Assembly: GCA_015486775.1 (NCBI GenBank)
Contig: WFRA01000340.1
Coordinates: 1 to 6,214 of the forward strand
Origin: Kiritimatiellales bacterium
GTDB taxonomy: Bacteria; Verrucomicrobiota; Kiritimatiellia; Kiritimatiellales; Pontiellaceae
Length of the DNA: 6,214 nt
Direction: 5' to 3'
Shown here: piece by piece, positions 1-6,214 of the stretch
How positions within the stretch are numbered: the first letter of the stretch is position 1
How the letters are laid out: each line of letters opens with the position of its first letter
Translations under genes and position numbers: made by a program
Notes under the pieces: model-generated
Seen by the model: the letters and a program-made list of their open reading frames with translations, nothing else
What the model was told of the DNA's origin: nothing
Database searches by the model: none

Positions 1-1
1 C

Positions 2-328
2 ACCGGCGCGGCGGCGGATTCCTGGGACGAGTCCACCATCACCTGGAACAATGCCCCGGGGAACGGGCCGGGCACGACGTTCCTCAGCAACGGAACCTAC
101 ACGAGCACCTTCATCGGGCTGAGCGGCACCGAGGCCGCCCCTGGAACGGTGGGCTTCAGCTGGGATTCGGGCGCCGCCCGGCAGGCGGTGATCGATGAAC
201 TCAACAGCGGCGACCGCATCGCGACCATTGCCTGCATGCGCAACAGCACCAGCCGGCTGGCCACCTTCGCCTCGAAGGAAAACTCCAGCGGGCATCCCCC
301 GATCCAGATGGAACTGCTGCTCCAGACG
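2..328 (+). repeat. DNRLRE/CBM96-like module, copy 1 (C-terminal part only)
   Basis: In-frame protein repeat. 'SWDESTITWNNAPGN' (nt 20-64) and 'WDSGAARQAVIDELNSGDR' (about nt 161-217), followed by 'LATFASKEN', line up with 'AWSEAGITWSNAPGN', 'WDSASAREAVLDALNSGNR' and 'LVSVASKEN' in the copy at nt 344-859. Such jelly-roll modules in secreted lyases bind polysaccharide; CBM96 was described as binding alginate. The 'ITW.NAPGN' signature and closing 'ASKEN' strand are typical of the DNRLRE family. The first half of this copy lies left of the window. Confidence 0.8.
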
Positions 329-3220
329 GCCACCGTACCGCTTTTCGCGGTCAAGGATGCCGAGGTGAAGCAGCTGAATCCGGATACAAACTATGGAAGC
401 GACGCAACGATCAAGGCGGCGCGGGACAGCGACCCGTCGAAAGGATATGTGCAGTTCGATGCTTCCGGCGGGGGACTCGTTGAATCGATCGACGACCTAA
501 CGATGGTTTCAACCTACCAGTATGCCCGCGATGCCAGGTTTTATCTGGTCACCGGAACCGATGCTGCCGCCTGGAGCGAGGCGGGCATTACCTGGAGCAA
601 TGCGCCGGGGAACGACACTTCCAGCCTAACCGCCTTTGGAACCAACACCATCTATCTGGGCAAGAACGAGGCCGTTGCCCAGAACACGGAATCGAAGCTC
701 ATTTGGGATTCGGCCTCGGCCAGAGAGGCTGTTTTGGATGCGCTGAACAGCGGAAACCGGAAGGTGACGATTGCCTTTGCCCGCGATGGCGATCGGCTTG
801 TAAGCGTGGCCTCCAAGGAGAACGGAACCTACGGGGCCATGCACCTGGATGTGGTGCAGACCCGCTATCCGGCTGCCCAGACCACAACCACCGACGCGGA
901 GTTTTTCGGGGTTCTGGATACGAACAATGTCGATATGGTGCCCGTGCTGGCCGCGTTCGACGCGGGGGACACCAACGGCGCAAAGGCCTTGCTGTGCGAC
1001 TACTACCGCAATCGGGGAACCAACTACTGGTGGCCCAGAATCTACACAACCCCCGACACGCAGGAGGGGGAGGCGGCCTTGGATTCCTACAGCAACCTGG
1101 TGAATAAAACGGGCGAGTTTGCTCCCGAATATTGGAACCCGGACGGAACCCTGGACTGGTACGCGGTGGATCCGATCACCCGCCGGATGTATTTCTTTAG
1201 CGCGTTTGGGCGAGCCTACCAGTACTCGGGCGACGAGGATATTTCCAGGGATTGGATATCGCTCTACCGGGCATGGATCGACCAGATGCCATTGGGGGAT
1301 CCCGGTGCGCTGTGGGTTACGATGGACATCGGAATTCGCATTCGAACGGGCTGGGGCGACTCGTTCAACAGTTTCATCCACTCCCCGGTGCTGGACGACG
1401 AAAGCCTTTTTCTCTTCCTCAAGTCCTACTACGAGCAGGCCAAATATCTGCGGGACAACCATTCGGAAACCTCCAACTGGCTGACCTTCGAGATGCAGGG
1501 GCTCTATGCCGCGAGCGTGCTGTTCCCCGAATGGGCCGAATCGGCCGAGTGGCAGGAATATGCCGTGCAGACCGCGCTGGACGACCTGGATGTCGGCTGG
1601 CTTCCGGACGGGATCTCGCTGGAACTGACCCTGGGCTATGGCCAGTTTTTTGAAAACTATATCTGGATTGCGGACTTCGCGGAAACCATGGGGCTCGCCA
1701 CTTCCGACACGGATGCCCTCTTGGCGGGAACGGAGAGGCTCTACGAACCATATGTGGATCTCATGACCCCCGATCGCCTGTCGCCTGCATTCAACGACAA
1801 CCACCCCGTGGATATTCCCGAATTCATGCAGGGCGCCACCAACCATTTCCCGGGGTCGGAAACTTTCCGCTGGGCGGCCTCCGGCGGCGCCGAAGGTTCG
1901 GCGCCGACCAACCTGGCCAAGATCTACCCGTACGCTGGCTATGCGGCAGTCCGCTCAAGCTGGGAGACGAACGCCAACTACCTCTGCTTCGATGCCGGGC
2001 CGGTGGGCTACCGTCACGCGCACCAGGACAAGCTGGGCATGGTGCTGTGGTCCCATGGCCGCCAGATACTCTTCGATCCCGGCCGCTGGAACTACGACGA
2101 GACCGATCCCTATTCGCAGTACAGCCTGGACACCTTCTCGCACAGCACCGGACTGGTCGACAACCGCCCCCAGCGCCGCAACTGGTACCAGAATCCCAGC
2201 CCGGACAACCGCCCCTACCAGCCGCTGGGGGATTTCAGCTACGAACTGGGAACGGGAACGCTCTGGGCCGCCGGTTCGTACAAAGGCACCTATGGCCGGG
2301 TGGGTTCCGTGGGCACCCATGGCTATCCCTACACGGAAAACTCGAACTTCAGCGAAAACCTGGGCTACCCGGCGGAACACCATCGGCAGGTCGCCTACAT
2401 GGCTCCGGACATCATTGTGGTGCAGGATTGGTTCGTGCCCCTCCAATCCGGTAGCCATACCTACGAGGTGCGCTGGCAACTCGACTCCCTGAACCTCGCA
2501 ACCAATTCGGTTTATGCGGAAACCGAAGATTCCGGACAGCCCAACCTCGCGATCATGCCGTTGCGTTCCTCCGGCGTTGGCGTCAGCTATGCCTCCGCGC
2601 AGGACACCCCCGAAGTCCTGGGCTGGAAGGTGCTGGACCATGAAAACCCCGCAACCACCCTGCGGCACATCCGCTCCGGATACAACCGGCAGGGATTCCT
2701 CACCCTGCTCCTCCCGCTAAAGGCGGGGGAGACCGCTTCGGAAGTGGTTTTCAGCGAAACCGGCGGAGTCATTACCCTGGATCTGGGCGATGACCGCGCC
2801 TTCGAGATTACCCCCGCCAGCGACGAAACGGGCCGCCTCGCGATCCAGACAGCCCTTCCCTTCGACACCGATTCGGACGGGTTGCCCGACTGGTGGGAGA
2901 AACGCCACTATGGCGGGTCGACCTCCGCCGATGCCAATGCGATAGCATCCAATGGAATCAATACGTTGCTTGAAGCCTACATTGCCGGACTTGACCCGAC
3001 CGACCCTTTGGCCATTCTGGGCGTTTCCGCGGAGTGGAGCGGCGATTCCCCGGTTATCTCGTGGGATTCCATCGAGGGCCGCACCTACACCGTGGCTTGG
3101 AGCACCAATCTAATGAGTACATTCCAGGAAACAAATCTACCCTGGACGGAGAATGTCTTCACGGGGATGTTCGGGCAGGCGAGCGGATTCTATAAGGTCA
3201 AGGTTCGGAAAAACCAGTAG
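2..3220 (+). CDS. Secreted heparinase II/III-like polysaccharide lyase with tandem DNRLRE/CBM96-type modules (5' end outside window)
   Basis: Likely cleaves a uronic-acid polysaccharide by beta-elimination outside the cytoplasm; substrate unknown. The frame is open from nt 2 to the TAG at 3218-3220 (1072 residues, numbered here from nt 2), so the true start and any signal peptide lie upstream. Modules in order: partial DNRLRE/CBM96-like module (about nt 2-328); complete second copy (344-859); heparinase II/III-like alpha/alpha toroid (about 890-1900) and beta-sheet domain (about 1920-2830); thrombospondin-3-like segment (2864-3007); C-terminal beta domain (3017-3208). Candidate catalytic residues are N492 (nt 1475, in 'TSNWLTFEMQGL'), Y546 (nt 1637, in 'GYGQFF') and the 'HAHQD' histidines (nt 2015, 2021). 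Candidate metal ligands are H674, D692 ('FDPG', nt 2075) and H714 ('SHSTG', nt 2141), by analogy with heparinase II. N to Y spacing of 54 residues is as I recall for PL12 heparinase III. The next gene starts 30 bases downstream and carries a paralogous lyase module. Family-level call is firm; the PL family number and substrate are not resolved. Confidence 0.9.
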   Translation, partial: TGAAADSWDESTITWNNAPGNGPGTTFLSNGTYTSTFIGLSGTEAAPGTVGFSWDSGAARQAVIDELNSGDRIATIACMRNSTSRLATFASKENSSGHPPIQMELLLQTATVPLFAVKDAEVKQLNPDTNYGSDATIKAARDSDPSKGYVQFDASGGGLVESIDDLTMVSTYQYARDARFYLVTGTDAAAWSEAGITWSNAPGNDTSSLTAFGTNTIYLGKNEAVAQNTESKLIWDSASAREAVLDALNSGNRKVTIAFARDGDRLVSVASKENGTYGAMHLDVVQTRYPAAQTTTTDAEFFGVLDTNNVDMVPVLAAFDAGDTNGAKALLCDYYRNRGTNYWWPRIYTTPDTQEGEAALDSYSNLVNKTGEFAPEYWNPDGTLDWYAVDPITRRMYFFSAFGRAYQYSGDEDISRDWISLYRAWIDQMPLGDPGALWVTMDIGIRIRTGWGDSFNSFIHSPVLDDESLFLFLKSYYEQAKYLRDNHSETSNWLTFEMQGLYAASVLFPEWAESAEWQEYAVQTALDDLDVGWLPDGISLELTLGYGQFFENYIWIADFAETMGLATSDTDALLAGTERLYEPYVDLMTPDRLSPAFNDNHPVDIPEFMQGATNHFPGSETFRWAASGGAEGSAPTNLAKIYPYAGYAAVRSSWETNANYLCFDAGPVGYRHAHQDKLGMVLWSHGRQILFDPGRWNYDETDPYSQYSLDTFSHSTGLVDNRPQRRNWYQNPSPDNRPYQPLGDFSYELGTGTLWAAGSYKGTYGRVGSVGTHGYPYTENSNFSENLGYPAEHHRQVAYMAPDIIVVQDWFVPLQSGSHTYEVRWQLDSLNLATNSVYAETEDSGQPNLAIMPLRSSGVGVSYASAQDTPEVLGWKVLDHENPATTLRHIRSGYNRQGFLTLLLPLKAGETASEVVFSETGGVITLDLGDDRAFEITPASDETGRLAIQTALPFDTDSDGLPDWWEKRHYGGSTSADANAIASNGINTLLEAYIAGLDPTDPLAILGVSAEWSGDSPVISWDSIEGRTYTVAWSTNLMSTFQETNLPWTENVFTGMFGQASGFYKVKVRKNQ
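344..859 (+). repeat. DNRLRE/CBM96-like module, copy 2 (complete)
   Basis: Complete about 172-residue module. It opens with 'KDAEVKQLNPDTNYGSDATI', the usual start of DNRLRE domains ('D.tv....p..nyG....l'). The middle has 'ARFYLVTGTDAAAWSEAGITWSNAPGN', and it ends with 'WDSASAREAVLDALNSGNR' and 'ASKENGTYGAMHLDVV'. It is followed by a short Thr-rich linker ('AAQTTTTD', nt 872-895) and then the lyase module. Role inferred from the family: carbohydrate binding that holds the lyase on insoluble or gelled polysaccharide. Confidence 0.8.
902..2269 (+). repeat. Heparinase II/III-like lyase module, copy A of a diverged tandem duplication
   Basis: Homologous at protein level, and visibly at DNA level, to nt 4838-6214. 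Shared stretches include 'GIRIRTGWGD', 'LFLFLKSYYEQA', 'SNWLTFEM', 'QTALDDLD', 'GWLPDG', 'NANYLCFDAGPVGYRHAHQD' and 'DTFSHSTGLVDNRPQRR'. Over the 114 residues from nt 1322 I counted about 85 identities (75%). Only small indels are needed (1368 versus 1377 bases). The homology continues to the right edge, so the full repeat is longer than shown. The N-terminal neighbours of the two copies are unrelated. Confidence 0.9.
2864..3208 (+). other. C-terminal thrombospondin-3-like segment plus small beta domain
   Basis: This is the tail of the first lyase. 'DTDSDGLPDWWE' (nt 2864-2899) is an Asp-rich, calcium-binding-like loop of thrombospondin type 3 kind. It is followed by 'NGINTLLEAYIAGLDPTDP' (nt 2954-3010), which resembles a dockerin-like helix. 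The last about 65 residues contain 'ISWDSIEGRTYTVAWSTNL' and end 'GFYKVKVRKNQ'. In my recollection this pair is very common at the C-terminus of extracellular proteins in Kiritimatiellota and Verrucomicrobiota. Function is unproven; cell-surface retention, secretion sorting or calcium-stabilised spacing are possibilities. It supports the taxonomic guess. Confidence 0.65.
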
Positions 3221-3237
3221 ATTGGGATCGGTTCGTC

Positions 3238-3243
3238 AGGAGG
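3238..3243 (+). promoter_or_regulatory. Shine-Dalgarno of the propeller-lyase gene
   Basis: A perfect AGGAGG ends 7 bases before the ATG at 3251, in a 30-base gap (3221-3250) after the upstream stop. It fixes the start of the second gene. The gap has no hairpin and is too short for a usual promoter plus leader, so the two genes are probably co-transcribed. Confidence 0.85.
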
Positions 3244-3250
3244 GGGTTGC

Positions 3251-3313
3251 ATGAAATCATGGACAGGCGAGTTGTTGGCGGTTGTTCTGTTGCTGGGCGG
3301 GGCGGTCGCGGCT
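3251..3313 (+). other. Predicted Sec signal peptide
   Basis: The first 21 residues have one lysine at position 2, a hydrophobic core 'LLAVVLLLGGAVAA' (8-21) and small residues at the end (A18-V19-A20, A21), consistent with signal peptidase I cleavage after about A20 or A21. No cysteine follows the core, so a lipoprotein is unlikely. The n-region is weakly charged and contains E7, so the prediction is good but not perfect. It implies export to the periplasm or beyond. Confidence 0.8.
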
Positions 3314-6214
3314 TCGGAGCTTGCGGTTAAAGGGCCGGTTCTGGCGCCGATCCACTACGGCGATCGGAAGGGGGAGCGGGAGCTGTTTGGCTACAACCCG
3401 GTTTTCAAGCCCAATGTCGTGACCTTCGACCTGCGAAACAAGCCCTACATCCGCGTTCGCAACGATGGAAAGGGGGCGCATGGCGTGGCCCAGGGAACGC
3501 TGCTGCAGACGCTCAACAACCGGGGCGACTGGATTGTGCTGGACATCTGGGAGCGAATCACCAACCGGCCCGCCGGCCACTGGGCCGAAAAGTTCCGCTA
3601 CGAAATCATCTTCGACGGGCGGGGCGAAGCCTATCTGCTGGTGGACGGAACCGGCGAAGTGGACGGGGTCTGGACTTGGCTGTTGCATTCGACCGACCGC
3701 TGCCGCTCCTGGACGGCCTATCCGGTTCCGCTTCCGCAGATCCCCCCGTTTTCGCATCCGGACTATCCCGGCCATGTCGTCCGGCATATTCGCCCGATCA
3801 TTGAACGCCCCAACGGCGCGAACCTGCAAAACACGCCGCCGGTTATCGTGGGCAGCGACGGGAAGCATCTGCTGCTGGAGCCCACCGAACGGAAGGCCGA
3901 CGGCTCGCTCCGTTTCCCCGAACCGGTCAAGATCGAAACCATCGAGGGAGACCAGCAGGCGCCCATCAACGTGGTCTGGTGCGGGGATTGGGGAAACTTT
4001 GGCAACTTTTTTGTGATGCACGAGCCGGTGGTTTCGTCGGACGACAAGGTTCATCTCTTCTGGGGCCGACCCTGGCCGGTTGCCGGGGAACCCGGCACCC
4101 CGGCGTATGCGGCAACCTACGACCGCCGAAGCGGCAAGGTCTCCAAGCCGGTTTATCTCGGCTCGAACGGCCACCAGATCGATGGCCACGACCGCCCCGC
4201 CGCCGCGATCGACAAGGCGGGCTATCTCCATGTAGTCCTCGGCTGCCACGCCACGATCGAGCATCCGCACGAGCAGTTTAAATATGTCCGTTCGCTTAAA
4301 CCGGACGACACCTCGGCAGGATTCACGCAACCGGTCGAGCTGCCCATCCCGCCGCGCGGGGAGATCAAGGGCGACCCCGGCGGTTCCAGCTACCCCAGCA
4401 TGGTTTGCGACGACGAAGGGGTTCTGCATGTGTTTGGCCGGCAGTATGACGTGGCGGCATTTGTCGCCCCGAACATTTACACGACGCCCGAAGGCCTCCT
4501 GCTCACGCACAGCCGCTTGTCCTACTACCGCAAGAAACCGGGGCAACCGTGGGAATACAAATATCTGGTCTGCAACTACCACCCCGCATACAGCCTCTGG
4601 TATCAAAAGATAACCAAGGACCGCACCGACCGTCTCTTCCTCCACTACATGCACACGAGCCACGCCTTCAACAAGTCGATCCGCCACGGCCCCAACCTGA
4701 TGCTTAGCGACGATGGCGGCGACCACTGGCGGCTCTGCACAAGCCCGGATCTGGGCGCGCGCCCCCGGGTGGTTCCCGCCGGGAACGAGGCGGAGCAGTC
4801 GACGCGGGAAGTGGACACCACTCTGACGGACAAAGCCTTTTTCCAAGCATTGGATCTGCAGCGTCCCGGACTGGAGGCGGTGGCCGCCGCAGTGGGGCAG
4901 AAGAATTATTCCTCCGCAATCAAAGCCCTCTGTGCCTACTACCGGAACCGGAGCGGAAAATTTTGGTGGAAGGATCTCTATCCTCCGCTGGAAAAAAAGA
5001 AAACTCGGCAGGACTACCAGAACGAATACCTTGCCCTTAAAAACCATACCGGGGCATACGGTCCGGCCCATTGGAACGCGGACGGTTCCTATGATTGGAT
5101 AAACGAATCCAAGACCAACATGTCGCACCGCATGTATTTTTTCTCGGATCTCGCGGGCGACTATCGCTACACCGGCGACGAGGCAATCGTCCGGCTCTGG
5201 TCTCGGTTGCTGCGCGACTGGATCCGCCAGAACCCTCTTGATCCGCAGTTGCCAAGCTGGCTGACCATGAACATCGGCATTCGTATCCGGACGGGGTGGG
5301 GTGATGCATTTACGCAATTTATCCATTCCCCCTCCCTTGACGATGACACGCTTTTTCTTTTTCTCAAGTCCTACTACGAGCAGGCGGCCTATCTGCGCAG
5401 GCACCATTCCAAAACCTCCAACTGGCTCACTTTCGAGATGGCCGGGCTCTATTCGGCGGGAATTCTTTTTCCCGAATTCAAGGAGAGTCCGGATTGGTGC
5501 CGCCATGCGGAGCAGACCGCGCTGGACGACCTGGACAAGGGGTGGCTGCCCGATGGAATGTCCATCGAACTGACCCCGGGCTACGGCCAGTTTTTCAGCA
5601 ACTACCTGAAGATGTATCGCCTCGCCCGCGAGGTGGGTCGTTGCGACGAGCTGCTTGAGACGCTAGTCCGGCAGTGCGAGCGGCTCTACGATCCCTATGT
5701 CCGGATCGTGGCGCCGGACGGGTTCACGCCCGCCTTCAATGACAACAAGCCGGTGGAATACTCCTGCCGGTTCTTGCAGGGCGCGACCAACTATTTCCCC
5801 CGACGGGAAGATTTTCGCTGGCTCGTCACCCGGGGAAAGGAGGGGGCGCCGCCGGACTACACCTCCACCGTTTTTCCATACGCTGGATATCTGGTCGTCC
5901 GCTCCGGGTGGGAAACCAATGCAAACTATCTCTGCTTCGATGCCGGGCCGGTTGGATATCGCCATGCCCACCAGGACAAGCTGGGCGTGGTGCTCTGGGC
6001 CTATGGCCGGCAGATCCTCTACGACCCCGGCCGCGAGGCCTATGCCGACACGCCCCAGCAGCAATACTGCATGGACACCTTCTCCCATAGCACGGGGCTG
6101 GTGGACAACCGTCCGCAGCGCCGGGCCTGGTACCGGAATCCGAGTCCGGCAAACCTGCCCTACAAAAAGGCGGAGGGCTTCCGCTACGAGATCGGGGACA
6201 GCACGGTCTGGGGC
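3251..6214 (+). CDS. Secreted fusion of a BNR_4 / ulvan-lyase-like beta-propeller with a heparinase II/III-like lyase (3' end outside window)
   Basis: Candidate two-headed polysaccharide lyase, 988 residues visible, with no in-frame stop before the right edge. The ATG follows a strong Shine-Dalgarno and begins a signal peptide (1 to about 21). Residues about 25-500 form a BNR-type beta-propeller. Asp boxes are at 147-154 ('STDRCRSW', usual Gly replaced by Cys) and 486-493 ('SDDGGDHW'). 'GHDRPAAAID..GYLHVVLGCH' gives H313 and H333, and Y381 and R397 follow. Their spacings (20 and 16) match the PL25 set I recall as H123/H143/Y188/R204. A Pro/Gly/charged linker (about 495-525) leads into a heparinase II/III-like module with N724, Y778, H905/H907 in 'HAHQD', D925 ('YDPG') and H946 ('SHSTG'). 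That module is paralogous to the one in the preceding gene, 30 bases upstream and probably in the same operon. Alternative: the propeller may be a binding or glycosidase-like BNR domain rather than a lyase. The C-terminal beta-sheet domain is incomplete here. Confidence 0.9.
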   Translation, partial: MKSWTGELLAVVLLLGGAVAASELAVKGPVLAPIHYGDRKGERELFGYNPVFKPNVVTFDLRNKPYIRVRNDGKGAHGVAQGTLLQTLNNRGDWIVLDIWERITNRPAGHWAEKFRYEIIFDGRGEAYLLVDGTGEVDGVWTWLLHSTDRCRSWTAYPVPLPQIPPFSHPDYPGHVVRHIRPIIERPNGANLQNTPPVIVGSDGKHLLLEPTERKADGSLRFPEPVKIETIEGDQQAPINVVWCGDWGNFGNFFVMHEPVVSSDDKVHLFWGRPWPVAGEPGTPAYAATYDRRSGKVSKPVYLGSNGHQIDGHDRPAAAIDKAGYLHVVLGCHATIEHPHEQFKYVRSLKPDDTSAGFTQPVELPIPPRGEIKGDPGGSSYPSMVCDDEGVLHVFGRQYDVAAFVAPNIYTTPEGLLLTHSRLSYYRKKPGQPWEYKYLVCNYHPAYSLWYQKITKDRTDRLFLHYMHTSHAFNKSIRHGPNLMLSDDGGDHWRLCTSPDLGARPRVVPAGNEAEQSTREVDTTLTDKAFFQALDLQRPGLEAVAAAVGQKNYSSAIKALCAYYRNRSGKFWWKDLYPPLEKKKTRQDYQNEYLALKNHTGAYGPAHWNADGSYDWINESKTNMSHRMYFFSDLAGDYRYTGDEAIVRLWSRLLRDWIRQNPLDPQLPSWLTMNIGIRIRTGWGDAFTQFIHSPSLDDDTLFLFLKSYYEQAAYLRRHHSKTSNWLTFEMAGLYSAGILFPEFKESPDWCRHAEQTALDDLDKGWLPDGMSIELTPGYGQFFSNYLKMYRLAREVGRCDELLETLVRQCERLYDPYVRIVAPDGFTPAFNDNKPVEYSCRFLQGATNYFPRREDFRWLVTRGKEGAPPDYTSTVFPYAGYLVVRSGWETNANYLCFDAGPVGYRHAHQDKLGVVLWAYGRQILYDPGREAYADTPQQQYCMDTFSHSTGLVDNRPQRRAWYRNPSPANLPYKKAEGFRYEIGDSTVWG
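3323..4732 (+). other. BNR_4-type beta-propeller module with PL24/PL25-like residue set
   Basis: Covers residues about 25-494 of the fusion protein. Blade-like repeats include 'VVTFDLRNKPYIRVRN' (nt 3416-3463), two Asp boxes (nt 3689-3712 and 4706-4729), 'HDRPAAAIDKAGYLHVV' (from nt 4187) and 'SSYPSMVCDDEGVLHVFGRQ' (from nt 4385). The 'D.H..P...D..G..H....H...F.Y..S' pattern is characteristic of BNR_4 proteins, which include the seven-bladed ulvan lyases PL24 and PL25. Candidate active-site codons are H313 (4187), H333 (4247), Y381 (4391) and R397 (4439). 'CNYH' at nt 4571-4582 could be a metal or structural site, but I cannot support that further. Confidence 0.7.
4838..6214 (+). repeat. Heparinase II/III-like lyase module, copy B of a diverged tandem duplication
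   Basis: Paralogue of nt 902-2269. It begins at 'FFQALD' directly after the linker, as copy A begins at 'FFGVLD' after a Thr-rich linker. It keeps the candidate Asn (nt 5420), Tyr (5582), His-x-His (5963, 5969), Asp (6023) and His (6086), so both copies look active rather than one being decayed. It runs off the right edge within the beta-sheet domain, so whether this copy also ends in the thrombospondin-3-like tail cannot be seen. Confidence 0.9.

Noticed and set aside
149..151. GTG as the start codon of the first gene
   Set aside because: The frame is open from nt 2 and the upstream codons encode 'SWDESTITWNNAPGN', a conserved DNRLRE-module strand. There is no Shine-Dalgarno before the GTG, which sits inside the module.
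626..1846. 406-codon open frame on the - strand
   Set aside because: Antisense to the conserved heparinase-like region of the first gene; composition is that of a shadow frame and no motif is recognisable.
1955..2668. 237-codon open frame on the - strand
   Set aside because: Antisense to the beta-sheet domain of the first lyase, which is conserved in the second gene in the + frame; no independent coding evidence.
3221..3250. Terminator or promoter between the two genes
   Set aside because: Only 30 bases, no inverted repeat with a T-run, no -35/-10 pair; the space is filled by the Shine-Dalgarno of the next gene.
3465..4613. Overlapping + strand open frames of 100-183 codons inside the propeller region
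   Set aside because: They are in other frames than the long gene, are Arg/Pro/Ser-rich and show no domain; they are frame shadows.
3257..5506. Long open frame on the - strand (about 749 codons)
   Set aside because: It lies wholly antisense to the propeller-lyase gene, whose + frame has a signal peptide, Shine-Dalgarno and recognisable domains. The antisense protein is Arg/Val/Gly-rich with no domain I recognise, as expected for a GC-rich codon shadow.

Overview
The window is a dense, one-directional stretch of a carbohydrate-degradation locus. It holds two large genes on the + strand, both cut by the window edges and separated by only 30 bases. Nothing convincing is encoded on the - strand. 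I found no tRNA, rRNA, CRISPR array, insertion sequence or phage signal. DNA is moderately GC-rich throughout (about 60% by eye). The modular architecture suggests a polysaccharide-degrading bacterium of the PVC group, most likely Kiritimatiellota (Pontiella-like, marine). The main clues are a 'DTDSDGLPDWWE' calcium-binding-like motif followed by a short C-terminal beta domain of the 'ISWDS..GRTYTV.WSTNL...FYKVKV' type. This taxonomic placement is inference, not proof.

Layout: nt 2-3220 is the 3' part of a gene for a multidomain polysaccharide lyase-like protein. Its order is a partial DNRLRE/CBM96-type beta module, a second complete DNRLRE/CBM96-type module, a heparinase II/III-like lyase (alpha/alpha toroid plus beta-sheet domain), a thrombospondin-3-like segment, and a small C-terminal beta domain. 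After a 30-base gap with a strong Shine-Dalgarno (AGGAGG, 7-base spacer) comes the second gene, from nt 3251 past the right edge. It encodes a signal peptide, a beta-propeller with Asp boxes of the BNR_4 / PL24-PL25 ulvan-lyase type, and then a second copy of the same heparinase II/III-like lyase module. This gene is open for all 988 codons visible.

The two lyase modules are clear paralogues, about three-quarters identical in the best-conserved 114-residue block, joined to completely different N-terminal partners at the same module boundary. The likely picture is a co-transcribed pair of secreted enzymes attacking a uronic-acid-containing polysaccharide, probably a sulfated algal or other marine glycan. 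One enzyme is targeted by carbohydrate-binding modules. The other carries a second, propeller-type candidate lyase site on the same chain. The most interesting feature is this propeller-heparinase fusion: the propeller keeps a His/His/Tyr/Arg set whose spacing matches, as I recall it, the active site of PL24/PL25 ulvan lyases, and the toroid keeps the Asn/Tyr/His set of heparinase III-like lyases. The substrate is not proven by the sequence.
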